In this document: in pieces, positions 18,657 to 35,643 of the stretch
Layout of the letters: the number at the start of each line of letters is the position of its first letter
Position numbering within the stretch: position 1 is the stretch's first letter
Assembly (NCBI RefSeq): GCF_008297955.1
Contig: NZ_VTPY01000006.1
Location: 288,239 to 352,238, forward strand
Length of the DNA: 64,000 nt
DNA from: Billgrantia pellis
GTDB lineage: Bacteria > Pseudomonadota > Gammaproteobacteria > Pseudomonadales > Halomonadaceae
Reading direction: 5' to 3'
Position numbers and translations under genes: made by a program
Notes under the pieces: generated by a model
What the model was told of the DNA's origin: nothing
The model's database searches: none
Seen by the model: the letters and a program-made list of their open reading frames with translations, nothing else

Positions 18657-19817
18657 TTGAACAGCCCCGCATTGAACAGACCCGCGATATTGGCCTTGGA
18701 AGATGGCAGTATCTTTCACGGCACGGCCATCGGCGCCGATGGACGAACCAGCGGTGAGGTGGTGTTCAATACGGCCATGACCGGCTATCAGGAGATCCTG
18801 ACCGATCTCTCCTATACCCGACAGATCGTGACCCTGACCTACCCGCACATCGGCAATACTGGCGTGAACGCCGAGGACGTCGAGTCCGACGGCATCGCCG
18901 CCGCCGGGCTGGTGATCCGCGATTTGCCGCTCGTCGCCAGCAATTTCCGCTCCGAGCAGTCGCTCTCCGACTACCTCAAGAGCCAGAACGTGCTTGGCAT
19001 CGCCGATATCGACACCCGCCGCCTGACTCGCATCCTGCGTGACAAGGGTGCCCAGAACGGGGCGATCCTGGCCGGCAGCGAGGCCGAAGGCGACGATGCC
19101 GTCGAGCGCGCGCTTGCCGCGGCGCGAGAGTTCCCGGGGCTCAAGGGCATGGACCTGGCCAAGGAGGTCTCGTGCAAGCAGGCCTACGAGTGGAGCGAGG
19201 CCGAGTGGGAGCTGGGCCAGGGCAACGTCGATGCCACGGGCAGCGAGCGTCCCTTCCACGTGGTGGTCTACGACTACGGCGTGAAGTACAACATTCTGCG
19301 CATGCTCGCCTCGCGCGGCTGCCGTCTCACCGTGGTGCCGGCCCAGACCCCCGCCGCCGAGGTCTTGGCGCGCAACCCGGACGGCATCCTGCTGGCCAAT
19401 GGTCCCGGCGACCCCGAGCCTTGCGACTACGCTATCGCGGCGATCCGCGAAATTCTCGAGACGAATATCCCGGTGTTCGGCATTTGCCTCGGGCATCAGC
19501 TGTTGGCCCTGGCCGCCGGGGCCAAGACCGTGAAGATGAACCACGGCCATCATGGCGCCAACCACCCGGTGCAGGACCTCGACACCGGCCATGTGATGAT
19601 CACCAGCCAGAACCACGGCTTTGCCGTCGACGAGGCGAGCCTGCCGGGCAACGTGCGCGCCATTCACCGCTCGCTGTTCGACGACACGCTGCAGGGCATC
19701 GAGCTGACCGACCGTCCGGCCTTCAGCTTCCAGGGGCATCCCGAAGCGAGCCCGGGGCCGCGCGACGTGTCGCCGCTGTTCGATCGCTTCGTGACGATGA
19801 TGCGCCAGGGCCGCTGA
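18657..19817 (+). CDS. carA: Carbamoyl-phosphate synthase small chain
   Basis: Glutaminase subunit that feeds ammonia to CarB for carbamoyl phosphate (pyrimidines and arginine). 386 residues from a TTG start with GGAGG eight bases upstream. The protein then begins (M)[21 protein letters not shown], in line with Pseudomonas CarA. Longer in-frame extensions run through the attenuator and are unlikely. It has an N-terminal CarA domain and a C-terminal class-I glutamine amidotransferase with the nucleophile Cys in [14 protein letters not shown] and the catalytic His in [13 protein letters not shown]. Confidence 0.97.
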   Translation: MNSPALNRPAILALEDGSIFHGTAIGADGRTSGEVVFNTAMTGYQEILTDLSYTRQIVTLTYPHIGNTGVNAEDVESDGIAAAGLVIRDLPLVASNFRSEQSLSDYLKSQNVLGIADIDTRRLTRILRDKGAQNGAILAGSEAEGDDAVERALAAAREFPGLKGMDLAKEVSCKQAYEWSEAEWELGQGNVDATGSERPFHVVVYDYGVKYNILRMLASRGCRLTVVPAQTPAAEVLARNPDGILLANGPGDPEPCDYAIAAIREILETNIPVFGICLGHQLLALAAGAKTVKMNHGHHGANHPVQDLDTGHVMITSQNHGFAVDEASLPGNVRAIHRSLFDDTLQGIELTDRPAFSFQGHPEASPGPRDVSPLFDRFVTMMRQGR

Positions 19818-19865
19818 TCATCGACTTATCGCCTGATTTCAACGAATCCAGCCGCGGGAACCGAC

Positions 19866-23092
<3,227 letters not shown>

Positions 23093-23096
<4 letters not shown>

Positions 23097-23569
23097 ACAA
23101 GGTCCCGATGACCGTCGCAGGCGAAGCGCGCCTGCGTGAGGAGCTGGAGCAGCTCAAGGGTGTCGAGCGTCCTCGGGTGATCAATGCCATCGCCGAGGCG
23201 CGCGAGCACGGCGATCTGAAGGAAAATGCCGAATACCATGCGGCGCGCGAGCAACAGGGCTTCATCGAGGGGCGAATCAAGGAGATCGAGAGCAAGCTCT
23301 CCAGCGCCCAGGTGATCGACGTGCAGAAGCTGCCGCAGACCGGCAAGGTGATCTTCGGTGTCACCGTCGAGCTGATCAACCTCGGCAACGACGAGGAAGT
23401 CCGCTACCAGATCGTCGGCGAGGACGAGGCCGACATCAAGGCGGGCAAGATTTCCGTTACCTCACCTATCGCGCGGGCCCTGATCGGCAAGGAGGAGGGT
23501 GACGTGGTGGTAGTCAACACGCCGGGCGGCGAGGTCGAGTACGAGATCGCGAGCGTTCAGCATCTCTGA
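23093..23569 (+). CDS. greA: Transcription elongation factor GreA
   Basis: Stimulates RNA cleavage by backtracked RNA polymerase. 158 residues: N-terminal coiled coil with [20 protein letters not shown] (the acidic tip that reaches the active centre) and the C-terminal FKBP-like domain with [23 protein letters not shown] lies seven bases before ATG; coupled to carB by a 4-base ATGA overlap. Confidence 0.98.
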
Positions 23570-23592
23570 CCCAACCTTGAAGCTGGAAGGAA

Positions 23593-23622
23593 AACACCCC
23601 GCGACCATGGTCGCGGGGTGTT
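23593..23622. terminator. Bidirectional hairpin terminator between greA and yhbY
   Basis: A perfect 30-base palindrome, AACACCCCGCGACCA and its complement, sits between the two convergent genes; A-rich on the left and T/G-rich on the right. Confidence 0.85.
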
Positions 23623-23646
23623 GGTTAGCTGCTCGCGCAAAGCGCA

Positions 23647-23973
23647 TCAGTGCCGGCCGTGATGGTTTTCGAAGCGCTTGACGTTGGAGAGCTTTGGATT
23701 GGCTTGGGGGTTCCTGCGGTAGAGCAATGCCATCTTGCCGATGGTCTGCACGCGTTCGGCGCCGCTCGCTTTCACCAGCTCATCGAGCATCGCGGCGCGG
23801 TCGTCGCGCTCCGGCAGGGCCAGTTTCACCTTGATAAGCTCATGATCCGACAGCGCCCGCTCGAGCTCGGCCAGCACACCCTCGGAAACGCCGTTCTCAG
23901 AGACCGTGACCACGGGGTTCAGGTGGTGGCCGATGCTGCGGAATGCTTTCTTTTGTGCCTGTGACAAGCTCAT
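23647..23973 (-). CDS. yhbY: YhbY family RNA-binding protein (CRM domain)
   Basis: 108-residue CRM-domain protein that binds pre-50S ribosomal particles. The start Met gives [20 protein letters not shown], matching family N-termini; the GGQ-like RNA-binding loop of the CRM fold is represented by [12 protein letters not shown], and [12 protein letters not shown] is the conserved C-terminal strand. It is divergent from rlmE across about 160 bases, the same pairing as in E. coli. Confidence 0.95.
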   Translation of the reverse strand: MSLSQAQKKAFRSIGHHLNPVVTVSENGVSEGVLAELERALSDHELIKVKLALPERDDRAAMLDELVKASGAERVQTIGKMALLYRRNPQANPKLSNVKRFENHHGRH

Positions 23974-24136
23974 GGTATCGTGCGTCTTCCCGGTTGCGCG
24001 TAACCTGCCATGGTACGGTGAAATGCGCGCCAGCGAAAGCATGGCAGGCTCCATGTCGGCCTGCTTCGCTTCGCGTCTCATCGATCCAGGCCGACTGGCC
24101 TGCTCGCGGTCCGGAAATATCAATCAAGGTGATCGT

Positions 24137-24826
24137 GTGGCTCGATCCACTTCCTCGTCCCGCGGTGGCGGGCCCGAAACCCCGCGCCAGCAGCGCGATG
24201 GCAAGCGCGCCGCCAGCAAGACCTCGGCCTCCTGGCTCAAGGAGCACTTCGACGACCGTTTCGTGCAGCAGAGCTGGCAGGACGGTTATCGCAGCCGTGC
24301 CAGCTACAAGCTGCTCGCGCTCGACGAAAAGGATCGACTGTTCAGACCGGGCATGGCGGTGATCGACCTGGGGGCGGCACCCGGCGGCTGGAGTCAGGTA
24401 GCGGCGGACAAGGTGGGCGATCGAGGCATGGTGATCGCTTCCGATGTTCTCGAGATGGATGCGCTGGCCGGGGTCGAATTCATCCAGGGCGACTTCACCG
24501 AAGAGGCCGTACTCGAGGCGATCCTTGCCGTGTTGGGCGATCGCCCCGTCGATCTCGTAATGTCCGATATGGCACCCAACATGAGCGGCATGAGCGCCAT
24601 TGACCAGCCGCAGGCCATGTACCTGGTGGAGCTGGCCCTGGATCTGGCGCGCCAGACGCTCGCGCCGGGCGGGCGCTTTCTGGCCAAGGTGTTCCAGGGC
24701 GAAGGCTTCGACGCCTACCTCAAGGAACTGCGTGCCAGTTTCGATCGGGTGGTGACCCGCAAGCCGGAGGCCTCCCGCGCCCGTTCGAGAGAAGTCTATC
24801 TGCTGGCGGAGGGATTTCGTGGCTGA
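24137..24826 (+). CDS. rlmE: 23S rRNA (uridine-2'-O-)-methyltransferase RlmE
   Basis: FtsJ/RrmJ; methylates U2552 (E. coli numbering) of 23S rRNA. 229 residues from GTG with AGGTGA five bases upstream. SAM motif [15 protein letters not shown], and the K-D-K-E catalytic set visible as [26 protein letters not shown] and [11 protein letters not shown]. The N-terminus has a Ser/Gly/Arg-rich stretch a little longer than in E. coli. It precedes ftsH as in most gammaproteobacteria. Confidence 0.96.
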   Translation: MARSTSSSRGGGPETPRQQRDGKRAASKTSASWLKEHFDDRFVQQSWQDGYRSRASYKLLALDEKDRLFRPGMAVIDLGAAPGGWSQVAADKVGDRGMVIASDVLEMDALAGVEFIQGDFTEEAVLEAILAVLGDRPVDLVMSDMAPNMSGMSAIDQPQAMYLVELALDLARQTLAPGGRFLAKVFQGEGFDAYLKELRASFDRVVTRKPEASRARSREVYLLAEGFRG

Positions 24827-25040
24827 GCCGTTCCGGCCCGGGTCGGTCGCGCTGCGATATTGACAGGCTGCTGGCTATTGCGATAGCGGCAGACGAATGA
24901 TGCGATGGCCGGACAGCAACGCCCAACTGTGTCACAGTGTGGGGTAGAATGGCTGTCTGGCCGGGTGGAACATGCCCTGCCGCCCGTGGTCATAGAGCCA
25001 GGCGTTACGGCCAAGAGATGCTTGCAATGAGGGTAGTCCC

Positions 25041-27059
<2,019 letters not shown>

Positions 27060-27075
27060 CCTGACCTCTGCACCC

Positions 27076-27099
27076 AGGCGCCCCTTCGGGGGCGCCTTT
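27076..27099 (+). terminator. Rho-independent terminator after ftsH
   Basis: GGCGCCCC-TTCG-GGGGCGCC with a UUCG tetraloop followed by TTT, just after the ftsH stop. Confidence 0.75.
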
Positions 27100-27149
27100 G
27101 CCGTGGGTGTGTGCTCTTTTCTTCAGGCCTGTGTCACGGGATCCATGAC

Positions 27150-28016
27150 ATGACCGAAACCGCTTCGTCGACCTGGCTCCCATGTGGTCGGCATCGTCTC
27201 GATCTTTCCTATCCCCGTATCATGGGGATTCTCAACGTCACGCCCGACTCCTTCTCCGACGGCGGTCGCCATATACTTCTCGACGATGCCATGCGCCACG
27301 CCGAGCGCATGCTGGCCGAAGGCGCGGCGATCATCGACGTGGGCGGCGAATCGACCCGACCCGGGGCGCAGCCGGTCTCCTCCCAGCAAGAGCTCGACCG
27401 GGTGGCGCCGGTGGTCGAACGCCTCGTCCATGAATTCGATGCGTTGGTTTCGGTGGATACCAGCAATCCGGCGATCATGCGCGAGACCGCAGCGCTGGGC
27501 GCCGGTATGATCAATGATGTACGCGCCCTGCAGCGCGAGGGGGCCATCGAGGCGGCGCTGAGCGTCGGCCTGCCGGTGTGCCTGATGCACATTCAGGGCG
27601 AACCGCAGGACATGCAGCAGGCGCCACGCTATGCGGATCCCATCGAGGAGGCGGTGATCGATTTTCTCGAGGCGCGCGTGGCGGAGTGTGAGGCTGCCGG
27701 GCTGCGCCGCGAACGCCTGCTGCTCGACCCCGGTTTCGGCTTCGGCAAGACCGTCGAGCACAACCTGCGCCTGCTCAATCGCATGGATCGCCTGGCCCGG
27801 CTTAAGCTGCCGCTGCTCGTGGGCATGTCGCGCAAGAGCATGATCGGCAAGGTGTTGGGGCGGCCGGTGGAGGAGCGTCTTCCGGGTGGCCTGGCATTGG
27901 CATCGCTGGCGGTCGAGCGTGGCGCCCGAATCCTTCGCGTCCACGACGTCGGCCCTGTCCTGGATGCGGTGAACATGACCTGGGCCGTGCTAAGGGAAGG
28001 CTGCGAGCATGACTAG
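27150..28016 (+). CDS. folP: Dihydropteroate synthase
   Basis: Joins p-aminobenzoate to the pterin pyrophosphate in folate synthesis; the sulfonamide target. 288 residues, TIM barrel, with the signature [17 protein letters not shown] at the N-terminus, [16 protein letters not shown], and [13 protein letters not shown]. The start was chosen at [13 protein letters not shown]; an upstream in-frame Met adds only an unlikely extension. It overlaps glmM by 8 bases. Confidence 0.97.
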   Translation: MTETASSTWLPCGRHRLDLSYPRIMGILNVTPDSFSDGGRHILLDDAMRHAERMLAEGAAIIDVGGESTRPGAQPVSSQQELDRVAPVVERLVHEFDALVSVDTSNPAIMRETAALGAGMINDVRALQREGAIEAALSVGLPVCLMHIQGEPQDMQQAPRYADPIEEAVIDFLEARVAECEAAGLRRERLLLDPGFGFGKTVEHNLRLLNRMDRLARLKLPLLVGMSRKSMIGKVLGRPVEERLPGGLALASLAVERGARILRVHDVGPVLDAVNMTWAVLREGCEHD

Positions 28017-29358
28017 AAAATACTTCGGTACGGATGGCATTCGCGGAACGGTCGGGGATTACCCCATTACGCCCGATTTCATGCTCAAGCTGGGGTGGGC
28101 CGTGGGCCGGGTGTTGGCTCGCGAGACCGGCCGTGCGAGGGTGTTGATCGGCAAGGATACGCGCATCTCGGGCTACATGTTCGAGTCGGCGCTGGAAGCG
28201 GGGCTCTCCGCCGCCGGCGTCGATGTGGCGCTGCTCGGTCCCATGCCGACACCGGGAATTGCCTATCTGACGCGCACCTTCCGGGCCGACGCCGGCATCG
28301 TCATTTCGGCTTCGCACAACCCTTTCGCCGACAATGGCATCAAGTTCTTCTCCACGGCGGGTACCAAACTCGCCGATGCGATAGAGGAACGCATCGAGGC
28401 CGTGCTAGACGAGCCGCTGACTACGGTGGCGGCGGGCAAGCTGGGCAAGGCGATGCGCATCGATGACGCTGCCGGTCGCTATATCGAATTCTGCAAGTCG
28501 ACCATTCCCAATCGCGTCAGCTTGCACGGGCTGCGCATGGTGCTCGACTGCGCCCACGGGGCCACCTATCACATCGCTCCCAGCGTGTTTCGCGAGCTGG
28601 GTGCCGAGATCAGCCTGGTCGGTGCCAGCCCCGACGGCCTCAACATCAACCGCGAGGTGGGCTCCACCTCTCCGGCCAGCCTGCGCGCCGCGGTGATACA
28701 GCAGGGGGCCGATCTCGGCATCGCCTTCGATGGCGACGGCGACCGCGTGCTGATGGTCGATGCCGATGGCCGTGAGATCGACGGCGACGATATTCTCTAC
28801 CTGATCGCCCGCGATCGGCATGAACGCGGCCAGTTGCAGGGGGGCGTCGTGGGTACGCTGATGACCAACTTCGGGCTGGCCATGGCGCTGGAGCGCATGG
28901 ACATTCCCTTCGAGCGGGTCAAGGTCGGCGATCGTTACGTGGTCGAACGCTTGCTGGAAAACGGCTGGCAGCTCGGCGGCGAGTCATCGGGTCATATCGT
29001 CTGTGCCGACGTGCAGAGCACCGGCGACGGTATCGTCTCGGCGCTCCAGGTACTGGCGATCATGGTCAACGAGGGCAAGCCGCTGCATGCGCTGCTCGCC
29101 GGGTTGGAGAAGGTGCCCCAGGCGCTGGTCAACGTGCGCCTGACACCGGGCAGTGACGCTAAAGCGCTGATCGATGCACCCGCGGTGAAGGAGGCCGTGG
29201 CCGGGGTAGAGGCGCAGCTGGGAGACGACGGTCGCGTGTTGCTGCGCCCGTCGGGCACCGAGCCGCTGATACGGGTCATGGTCGAAGGGCGGGCGCATCT
29301 CGACGTCGAGGCGCTGGCTCGGCAGTTGGCCAACGAGGTGGAGGGGGTGTTGGCCTGA
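28009..29358 (+). CDS. glmM: Phosphoglucosamine mutase
   Basis: Interconverts glucosamine-6-phosphate and glucosamine-1-phosphate for peptidoglycan and LPS. 449 residues: FGTDGIRG at the N-terminus, the phosphoserine at Ser102 in SASHNP (same number as in E. coli), the magnesium loop FDGDGDRV, and the C-terminal sugar-phosphate loop [12 protein letters not shown]. It overlaps folP, indicating one operon. Confidence 0.99.
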   Translation: MTRKYFGTDGIRGTVGDYPITPDFMLKLGWAVGRVLARETGRARVLIGKDTRISGYMFESALEAGLSAAGVDVALLGPMPTPGIAYLTRTFRADAGIVISASHNPFADNGIKFFSTAGTKLADAIEERIEAVLDEPLTTVAAGKLGKAMRIDDAAGRYIEFCKSTIPNRVSLHGLRMVLDCAHGATYHIAPSVFRELGAEISLVGASPDGLNINREVGSTSPASLRAAVIQQGADLGIAFDGDGDRVLMVDADGREIDGDDILYLIARDRHERGQLQGGVVGTLMTNFGLAMALERMDIPFERVKVGDRYVVERLLENGWQLGGESSGHIVCADVQSTGDGIVSALQVLAIMVNEGKPLHALLAGLEKVPQALVNVRLTPGSDAKALIDAPAVKEAVAGVEAQLGDDGRVLLRPSGTEPLIRVMVEGRAHLDVEALARQLANEVEGVLA

Positions 29359-29427
29359 CGGCCGCGAAGGTTGTCTTGACCTGGCGCCTCCTATACCATT
29401 TCGCTCCACTTTGAAAGAGGACGTCGC

Positions 29428-30177
29428 ATGCGAACGCCGCTGATCGCCGGGAACTGGAAGATGAACGGCTCGGCCTCGCTGGTCGAGGATTTCGGTCGTG
29501 CTTTCGCCGAAAAGTCGTTTCCGGCGTCGCTGGACGTGGTCATCCTGCCGCCTTTTCCCTACCTGGATGCGGCGCGACGTGCCTTCGACGGCACGCGGTT
29601 GCGCCTTGGTGCGCAAACGCTGAATCCGCTGCACTCCGGCGCGCGCACCGGAGAGGTGAGCGGGCGCATGCTCAAGGAGTTCGGCGTCGAGTTCGCATTG
29701 GTGGGGCACTCCGAGCGCCGTCAGCTTTACCGCGAGGACGATGCGGCCGTATACGATCGGCTGCTGGCAGCGCTGAATACCGACATCACGCCGATCCTGT
29801 GCGTCGGCGAGACGTTGGAAGAGCGCGATGCCGGCAAGACCATGGACGTGGTCCTGCGACAGGTGGGTTACGTGATGGCACGCCTGGAGCCGGAGCAGCG
29901 CACACGGATTGCCATCGCCTACGAGCCGGTGTGGGCCATCGGCACGGGGCGTACGGCGACTCCCGACCAGGCTCAGGAGGTCATGGCCGGGATTCGCGAG
30001 TACCAGGCCAGCTTCGACCGCGACCTGGCGGCGGGCATGCGCCTGCTCTATGGCGGCAGCATGAATGCCGACAACGCGGCCGAGCTGCTGGCTCAGCCCG
30101 ATATCGACGGCGGCCTGGTGGGCGGCGCTTCGCTCAAGGTCGACGATTTCCTAGCCATTTGTCAGTCAGCAGGTTGA
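29428..30177 (+). CDS. tpiA: Triosephosphate isomerase
   Basis: Glycolytic/gluconeogenic isomerase. 249 residues: catalytic Lys11 in AGNWKMNG, the His in LVGHSERRQLY, and the Glu in IAYEPVWAIGTG followed by the phosphate-gripping loop; C-terminal LYGGSMNADNAAEL. GAGGA precedes the ATG. It lies between glmM and secG as in Pseudomonas. Confidence 0.99.
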   Translation: MRTPLIAGNWKMNGSASLVEDFGRAFAEKSFPASLDVVILPPFPYLDAARRAFDGTRLRLGAQTLNPLHSGARTGEVSGRMLKEFGVEFALVGHSERRQLYREDDAAVYDRLLAALNTDITPILCVGETLEERDAGKTMDVVLRQVGYVMARLEPEQRTRIAIAYEPVWAIGTGRTATPDQAQEVMAGIREYQASFDRDLAAGMRLLYGGSMNADNAAELLAQPDIDGGLVGGASLKVDDFLAICQSAG

Positions 30178-30181
30178 TTCC

Positions 30182-30541
30182 ATGCAAGTTGCCATTCTCA
30201 TGATCCATGTGGCGATCGCCATTGCTCTGGTCGTTCTGATCCTGCTGCAGCAGGGCAAGGGCGCCGAGGCCGGTGCCGCCTTCGGCGGCGGCGCCTCGCA
30301 AACCGTGTTCGGCTCGCGCGGCAGCGGCAGCTTTCTGTCGCGTACCACTGCGGTGCTGGCGGCGGCCTTTTTCGCCACGTCGCTGACCCTGGCCTATTTC
30401 GCCAGCCAGGCCGGGGAGGCTCCCGAAGCGGGAATTCCTGACGCGCGCCTGATCGAGCAGCAGAGCGGGCTGCCCACGCTTGACGACGAGGCCCGCGACG
30501 TGGATAATACCGCGCCAGTGCTGGAGGAAAGCGGCGGCTAG
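30182..30541 (+). CDS. secG: Preprotein translocase subunit SecG
   Basis: Small membrane subunit of SecYEG. 119 residues: helix 1 (about 3-22), the conserved LLQQGKGAEAGAAFGGGASQ turn, helix 2 (about 52-75) and an acidic tail. It starts only 4 bases after tpiA and is followed by tRNA-Leu within 25 bases, the same secG-tRNA-Leu order as in E. coli. Confidence 0.97.
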   Translation: MQVAILMIHVAIAIALVVLILLQQGKGAEAGAAFGGGASQTVFGSRGSGSFLSRTTAVLAAAFFATSLTLAYFASQAGEAPEAGIPDARLIEQQSGLPTLDDEARDVDNTAPVLEESGG

Positions 30542-30563
30542 TCGCGCCCCGGCAATCAAGCAG

Positions 30564-30650
30564 GCCGAAGTGGTGGAATTGGTAGACACGCTATCTTGAG
30601 GGGGTAGTGACCTTACGGTCGTGCGGGTTCAAGTCCCGCCTTCGGCACCA
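30564..30650 (+). tRNA. tRNA-Leu (anticodon GAG)
   Basis: 87 bases with encoded CCA. Acceptor GCCGAAG pairs with CTTCGGC; anticodon stem CTATC/GGTAG around loop TTGAGGG gives anticodon GAG; a long variable arm as expected for class II tRNA; T-arm GCGGGTTCAAGTCCCGC. Equivalent of leuU downstream of secG. Confidence 0.98.
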
Positions 30651-30739
30651 TCTGAAACGCTGCGCTCTTGCCGAGAGCGTGAGTCGTCAGAAGCAGGATT
30701 GGCACCAGGAAATTGTAAACGTGGCCATGCCTTTAGGTC

Positions 30740-30768
30740 TTGACCGGAGGGAGGCTGGCGTCTACAAT
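30740..30768 (+). promoter_or_regulatory. Sigma-70 promoter for tRNA-fMet and the rimP-nusA-infB operon
   Basis: TTGACC (30740-30745), a 17-base spacer, TACAAT (30763-30768), 16 bases before the tRNA 5' end. Confidence 0.85.
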
Positions 30769-30784
30769 CGCCGACCTGGAATGT

Positions 30785-30861
<77 letters not shown>

Positions 30862-30927
30862 TCTCCGGCCGAGCGTCCCGAAGGGGCGACAGTGGGCCGA
30901 AGAGGTAACACAGGTTTCTTGTGAAAG

Positions 30928-30952
30928 GCCCCTTCCTGCGAAGGGGCTTTTT
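30928..30952 (+). terminator. Terminator between tRNA-fMet and rimP
   Basis: GCCCCTT-CCTGCG-AAGGGGC followed by TTTTT. With the tRNA promoter upstream this probably terminates part of the transcripts and lets some continue into rimP-nusA. Confidence 0.85.
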
Positions 30953-31072
30953 GTTAGCAGCATACTGCCGGCCTTGCCGGTAGCGCTTATCCGGGCAACG
31001 CCAATCAGCCACCTAGCTTTCCTGTTCACTCCCGGCCAGGTGCCTGATGCAACGGCTGTAGGAGCTTTTTCT

Positions 31073-31534
31073 GTGGCACTCAAGGACGCTGCGCTGTATG
31101 CGCTGATCGAGCCGGTGGTCGCCGCCATGGGGTTCGAACTCTGGGGCATCGACTACCGCCCCCAGGGCAAGCACTCCCGGCTGGTGATCTACATTGATCA
31201 TGCCGACGGTGTGAGCGTGGATCATTGCGCTGACGTCAGTCGCCAGGTCAGCGCCGTGCTCGACGTGGAAGATCCCATTCCGGGCGAATATCGCCTGGAG
31301 GTGTCGTCGCCGGGCATGGACCGTCCGCTCTTCACCCTCGACCAGTTCGCTCGCTTTGCGGGGCATGAGGTGGCGTTGAAGCTGCGCGTTCCCTTTGATG
31401 GTCGGCGCAAGTTCCAGGGGCTGCTGGCGGGTATCGAAGAAGACGAGGTGCTGCTGCGGCTCGATGACGAAGAGTACTGCTTTCCTATCGAGAGCATCGA
31501 TCAGGCACGGGTGGTTCCCCGGTTCGAGGACTGA
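31073..31534 (+). CDS. rimP: Ribosome maturation factor RimP
   Basis: Assembly factor for the 30S subunit. 153 residues from GTG with AGGAG eight bases upstream, giving (M)[21 protein letters not shown] as in other RimP proteins; an in-frame upstream Met at 30974 lies inside the post-terminator leader and was rejected. Conserved [20 protein letters not shown] and [12 protein letters not shown]. First protein gene of the nusA operon. Confidence 0.96.
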   Translation: MALKDAALYALIEPVVAAMGFELWGIDYRPQGKHSRLVIYIDHADGVSVDHCADVSRQVSAVLDVEDPIPGEYRLEVSSPGMDRPLFTLDQFARFAGHEVALKLRVPFDGRRKFQGLLAGIEEDEVLLRLDDEEYCFPIESIDQARVVPRFED

Positions 31535-31583
31535 GGTCACCCTGGACGGTGCATAAGAACAGGTTTTCTGGCGAGGCAAAGGC

Positions 31584-33077
31584 ATGAGTAAAGAAATTCT
31601 GACGGTCGTCGATGCGATCTCCAACGAGAAAGGCGTGCCCCGTGACGTGATCTTCGAGGCCGTCGAAGCCGCTTTGGCCAGCGCGTCTCGCAAGCGCTTT
31701 GAAGGCCGCGAGGTCAGCGTGAGGGTGCACATCGACCGCAGCACCGGTGACTACGAAACCTTCCGCCGCTGGGAAGTGGTGGAGGACGATGAGTTCGAGA
31801 ATCCTGACGCCGAGATCAAGCAGTCGTTCGCTGAACGTCGCGATCCGCCGCTCACGCTCGGTGACGTGGTCGAGGAACAGATCGAGAACGCCGCCTTTGG
31901 CCGCATCGCCGCCCAGACCGCCAAGCAGGTCATCGTGCAGAAGGTACGCGAAGCCGAGCGCGCCGAGGTGGTCCGGCAATACGCCGAACGCGAGGGGGAG
32001 TTGGTCGCCGGCATCGTCAAGAAGACCACCCGAGACGGCCTGATCATCGATCTGGGGGAGAATGCCGAGGCGTTCCTGCCGCGCAGCGAGATGATCCCGG
32101 GCGAGCGCTACCGCATGAACGACCGGGTGCGCGCACTGCTGGTCAAGGTCGACGCCGAGGCGCGCGGTGCCCAGCTCATCTTGTCGCGTACCTGCCCGGA
32201 ACTGATCATCGAGCTGTTCAAGATCGAAGTGCCGGAAATTGCCGAACAGCTCATCGAAATCAAGGGTGCGGCGCGCGACCCCGGCTCCCGGGCCAAGATC
32301 GCGGTCAAGACCAACGACAGACGCATCGATCCGGTCGGCGCCTGTGTCGGCATGCGCGGTTCCCGCGTGCAGGCGGTGTCGAGTGAGCTGCAGAACGAGC
32401 GGGTCGACATCATTCTGTGGGACGACAACCCCGCCCAGTTGGTGATCAATGCCATGGCGCCGGCGGATGTCGCCTCGATCCTGGTCGACGAGGACGCCCA
32501 TGCCATGGACGTCGCCGTGGCCGAGGACAACCTGGCCCAGGCCATCGGCCGCAGCGGTCAGAACGTTCGCCTGGCTTCCGAACTCACCGGTTGGCGAATC
32601 AACGTCATGACGGAGGGCGAAGCCGAAGACAAGCGCGAACAGGAGATCGATAGTTTGGTCGAGCACTTCATCCAGCATCTGGAAATCGAGGACGACCTCG
32701 CCCGGCTGCTGGTGGAGGAGGGCTTCACCACGCTGGAAGAGATCGCCTACGTGCCCCTCGAGGAGATGCTCGAAATCGAGGAGCTGGACGAGGATCTGGT
32801 GGAAGAGCTGCGTGCCCGTGCCAAGGACGAGCTGCTGACCTTGGCCATCGCCTCCGAGGAGGAGCTGGACGGTGCGCAACCCGCCGATGACCTGCTGGAG
32901 ATGGACGGCATGGAGCGGCACTTGGCCTTCATCCTGGCGAGCCGGGGCATCGCAACCATGGAGGACCTCGCCGAGCAGTCCGTCGACGATCTGATGGACA
33001 TCGAGGGCATGGACGAGGAGCGCGCTGCAGCACTGATCATGACTGCCCGTGCGCCCTGGTTCGAGAACGAACAGTAA
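31584..33077 (+). CDS. nusA: Transcription termination/antitermination factor NusA
   Basis: Binds RNA polymerase and modulates pausing, termination and antitermination. 497 residues, long gammaproteobacterial form: N-terminal polymerase-binding domain (1 to about 130), S1 domain, two KH domains ([40 protein letters not shown]), and two acidic C-terminal repeats that bind the alpha subunit CTD. Confidence 0.99.
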   Translation: MSKEILTVVDAISNEKGVPRDVIFEAVEAALASASRKRFEGREVSVRVHIDRSTGDYETFRRWEVVEDDEFENPDAEIKQSFAERRDPPLTLGDVVEEQIENAAFGRIAAQTAKQVIVQKVREAERAEVVRQYAEREGELVAGIVKKTTRDGLIIDLGENAEAFLPRSEMIPGERYRMNDRVRALLVKVDAEARGAQLILSRTCPELIIELFKIEVPEIAEQLIEIKGAARDPGSRAKIAVKTNDRRIDPVGACVGMRGSRVQAVSSELQNERVDIILWDDNPAQLVINAMAPADVASILVDEDAHAMDVAVAEDNLAQAIGRSGQNVRLASELTGWRINVMTEGEAEDKREQEIDSLVEHFIQHLEIEDDLARLLVEEGFTTLEEIAYVPLEEMLEIEELDEDLVEELRARAKDELLTLAIASEEELDGAQPADDLLEMDGMERHLAFILASRGIATMEDLAEQSVDDLMDIEGMDEERAAALIMTARAPWFENEQ

Positions 33078-33105
33078 ACGGGTCACGGGGCTGAGGAGGG
33101 TCGAG

Positions 33106-35625
33106 ATGTCGGAAATGACCGTTAAAGATTTCGCAGCGAAGGTGGGGCGCGACGTGCCCCGCCTGCTGGAACAGATGAAGGAAGCCGGACTTGAGCACAA
33201 GTCCGAGAGCGATGCCGTGTCCGAGGAGGACAAGCGCAAGCTGCTCGATTACCTGACCAAGAGCCACGGCGGTTCAGGTGCCGGGGCGCGCAATCGCATC
33301 ACTCTGACGCGCAAGACTCGCAGCCGGATCAAGACCGGTGAGCGTGGTAAGACCATCGAGGTGCAGGTGCGCAAGAAGCGCACCTACGTCAAGCGCGCCG
33401 AGGAGGAGGAAGCCACTCAGCCCGAGCCGGCGGAAGAGACCGGTCCGCGTCAGCTGGTCGGCGACATGGCCCAGGCCGAGGCAGCGCGCGAGGCGGCACA
33501 GGCCCAGGCTCGCATCGACGAGCAGGCCGCTCAGGAGGCCGCTCGCGAAGAGGCTGCCCAGGCTGAAGCGCCGAAGGCCGTCGAGCCCGAGCTTCCGGTG
33601 CCTGAGCTGCAGGCCGAGCCCGAAGAGACAACCGGTGAACCCGAGCCGCCGGCCCCGCCGAAAGAGGGGCGGACCGATCGTCGCACCGCGCCGCCGAAGA
33701 AGGCGTCGGCCAAGAAGGGACGCCACGACCGCGATGAGGACGATCGCGGCGATCGCGAGGAGCGTCGTCGTGGGGGGGGCAAGAAGGCCAAGCGCGCCGA
33801 GCGTCGCGGCGGCCGTCGCGGCACGACCCAGGGTGGCGGCAAGCACGGTTTCCAGAAACCCACCCAGCCGATCGTGCGTGAGGTCTCGATCCCCGAGTCG
33901 ATCAGCGTTGCCGACCTGGCCGACAAGATGTCGATCAAGGCGAACGAAGTCATCAAGACCATGTTCACCATGGGCGCGGCGGTAACCATCAACCAGACCA
34001 TCGACCAGGACACCGCGGCCATCGTGGTCGAGGAGATGGGCCACAAGCCCAAGCTGGTCAAGGACGATGCGCTGGAGACCGAAGTGCTCGAGGGCATCTC
34101 CTACGAGGGTGAGGAGATCACTCGCTCGCCGGTGGTCACGGTCATGGGTCACGTCGACCACGGCAAGACCTCGCTGCTCGATTACATTCGCCAGGCCAAG
34201 GTCGCCACCGGCGAGGCCGGCGGCATCACCCAGCACATCGGCGCCTACCACGTGGAAGGCGAGCATGGCGGCGTGACCTTCCTCGATACCCCGGGCCACG
34301 CGGCATTCACCGCCATGCGTGCCCGCGGTGCCAAGGCCACCGACGTCGTCATCCTGGTGGTGGCGGCCGATGACGGCGTCATGCCGCAGACCATCGAGGC
34401 GGTCGAGCACTCCAAGGCGGCCGGCGTGCCGATGGTCGTGGCGGTCAACAAGATCGACAAGCCTTCGGCGGACCCTGACCGGGTCAAGAACGAGCTGTCG
34501 CAGCATGGCGTCATCTCCGAGGAGTGGGGCGGCGACACCCAGTTCGTGCACGTCTCGGCCAAGACCGGAGAAGGCATCGATGCGCTGCTCGAGGCCGTTC
34601 TGCTGGTTTCCGAGGTGCTCGAACTCAAGGCCGTACCGGAAGCGCCGGGCAAGGGTGTGGTGGTCGAGTCGCGTCTGGACAAGGGGCGTGGCCCGGTAGC
34701 CACCGTGCTGGTTCAGAACGGCACCTTGAAGAAAGGCGATATCGTGCTCGCCGGCCTGCACTACGGCCGCGTGCGCGCGCTGGTCAACGAGTTGGGCCAG
34801 CAGGTCGACGAGGCCGGCCCGGCCATGCCGGTGGAGATCCAGGGCCTCGACGGGACGCCCGAGGCGGGTGATGACTTCATGGTCGTGGCCGACGAGAAGA
34901 AGGCCCGCGAGGTCGCCAACTTCCGTCAGGGCAAGTACCGCGAGGTGCGCCTGGCGCGCCAGCAGAAGGCCAAACTGGAGAACATGTTCAGCCAGATGGG
35001 CCAGGACGAGGTGGCCAAGGTCAACATCGTGCTCAAGGCCGACGTGCAGGGCTCGCTGGAAGCCATTCGCGGCGCCTTGGAAGAACTCTCCACCGACGAG
35101 GTGCAGGTGGCGGTGGTCTCCTCGGGCGTGGGCGGCATCACCGGCACCGACGCCAACCTGGCGCTGGCCTCCGAGGCTATCGTGGTCGGCTTCAACGTGC
35201 GCGCCGACGCCGCTGCCCGCGAGATCATCGAGCGTGAAGGGCTGGATCTGCGCTATTACAGCGTCATCTATCAGCTCATCGACGAGGTCAAGCAGGCCAT
35301 GAGCGGCATGCTGGCGCCGGAGTGGAAGGAAGAGATCGTCGGCGTGGCCGAGGTTCGCGACGTCTTCCGCGCACCCAAGATCGGCGCCGTGGCCGGCTGC
35401 ATGGTGGTCGAGGGCACCGTCTTCCGCAACAAGAAGATCCGCGTGCTGCGCGACAACGTGGTCATCTACGAGGGCGAACTCGAGTCGCTGCGCCGCTTCA
35501 AGGACGACGTGCAGGAAGTGCGCAACGGCATGGAGTGCGGCATCGGCGTCAAGAACTACAACGATGTCCAGGTCGGCGACAAGATCGAGGTCTTCGATCA
35601 GGTTCGGGTCGAGCGGACGCTGTAA
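33106..35625 (+). CDS. infB: Translation initiation factor IF-2
   Basis: GTPase that places fMet-tRNA on the 30S subunit. 839 residues: N-terminal IF2 assembly domain ([17 protein letters not shown]), a long charged, Ala/Glu/Arg-rich linker, a second small N-domain, then the G domain with GHVDHGKT (348-355), DTPGH and NKID, and C-terminal domains including the fMet-tRNA-binding C2. GAGGAGGG lies five bases before ATG 33106. Shorter isoforms from internal starts are known in E. coli and are possible. Confidence 0.98.
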   Translation: MSEMTVKDFAAKVGRDVPRLLEQMKEAGLEHKSESDAVSEEDKRKLLDYLTKSHGGSGAGARNRITLTRKTRSRIKTGERGKTIEVQVRKKRTYVKRAEEEEATQPEPAEETGPRQLVGDMAQAEAAREAAQAQARIDEQAAQEAAREEAAQAEAPKAVEPELPVPELQAEPEETTGEPEPPAPPKEGRTDRRTAPPKKASAKKGRHDRDEDDRGDREERRRGGGKKAKRAERRGGRRGTTQGGGKHGFQKPTQPIVREVSIPESISVADLADKMSIKANEVIKTMFTMGAAVTINQTIDQDTAAIVVEEMGHKPKLVKDDALETEVLEGISYEGEEITRSPVVTVMGHVDHGKTSLLDYIRQAKVATGEAGGITQHIGAYHVEGEHGGVTFLDTPGHAAFTAMRARGAKATDVVILVVAADDGVMPQTIEAVEHSKAAGVPMVVAVNKIDKPSADPDRVKNELSQHGVISEEWGGDTQFVHVSAKTGEGIDALLEAVLLVSEVLELKAVPEAPGKGVVVESRLDKGRGPVATVLVQNGTLKKGDIVLAGLHYGRVRALVNELGQQVDEAGPAMPVEIQGLDGTPEAGDDFMVVADEKKAREVANFRQGKYREVRLARQQKAKLENMFSQMGQDEVAKVNIVLKADVQGSLEAIRGALEELSTDEVQVAVVSSGVGGITGTDANLALASEAIVVGFNVRADAAAREIIEREGLDLRYYSVIYQLIDEVKQAMSGMLAPEWKEEIVGVAEVRDVFRAPKIGAVAGCMVVEGTVFRNKKIRVLRDNVVIYEGELESLRRFKDDVQEVRNGMECGIGVKNYNDVQVGDKIEVFDQVRVERTL

Positions 35626-35643
35626 TCGCAGCGGGAGTGGAGC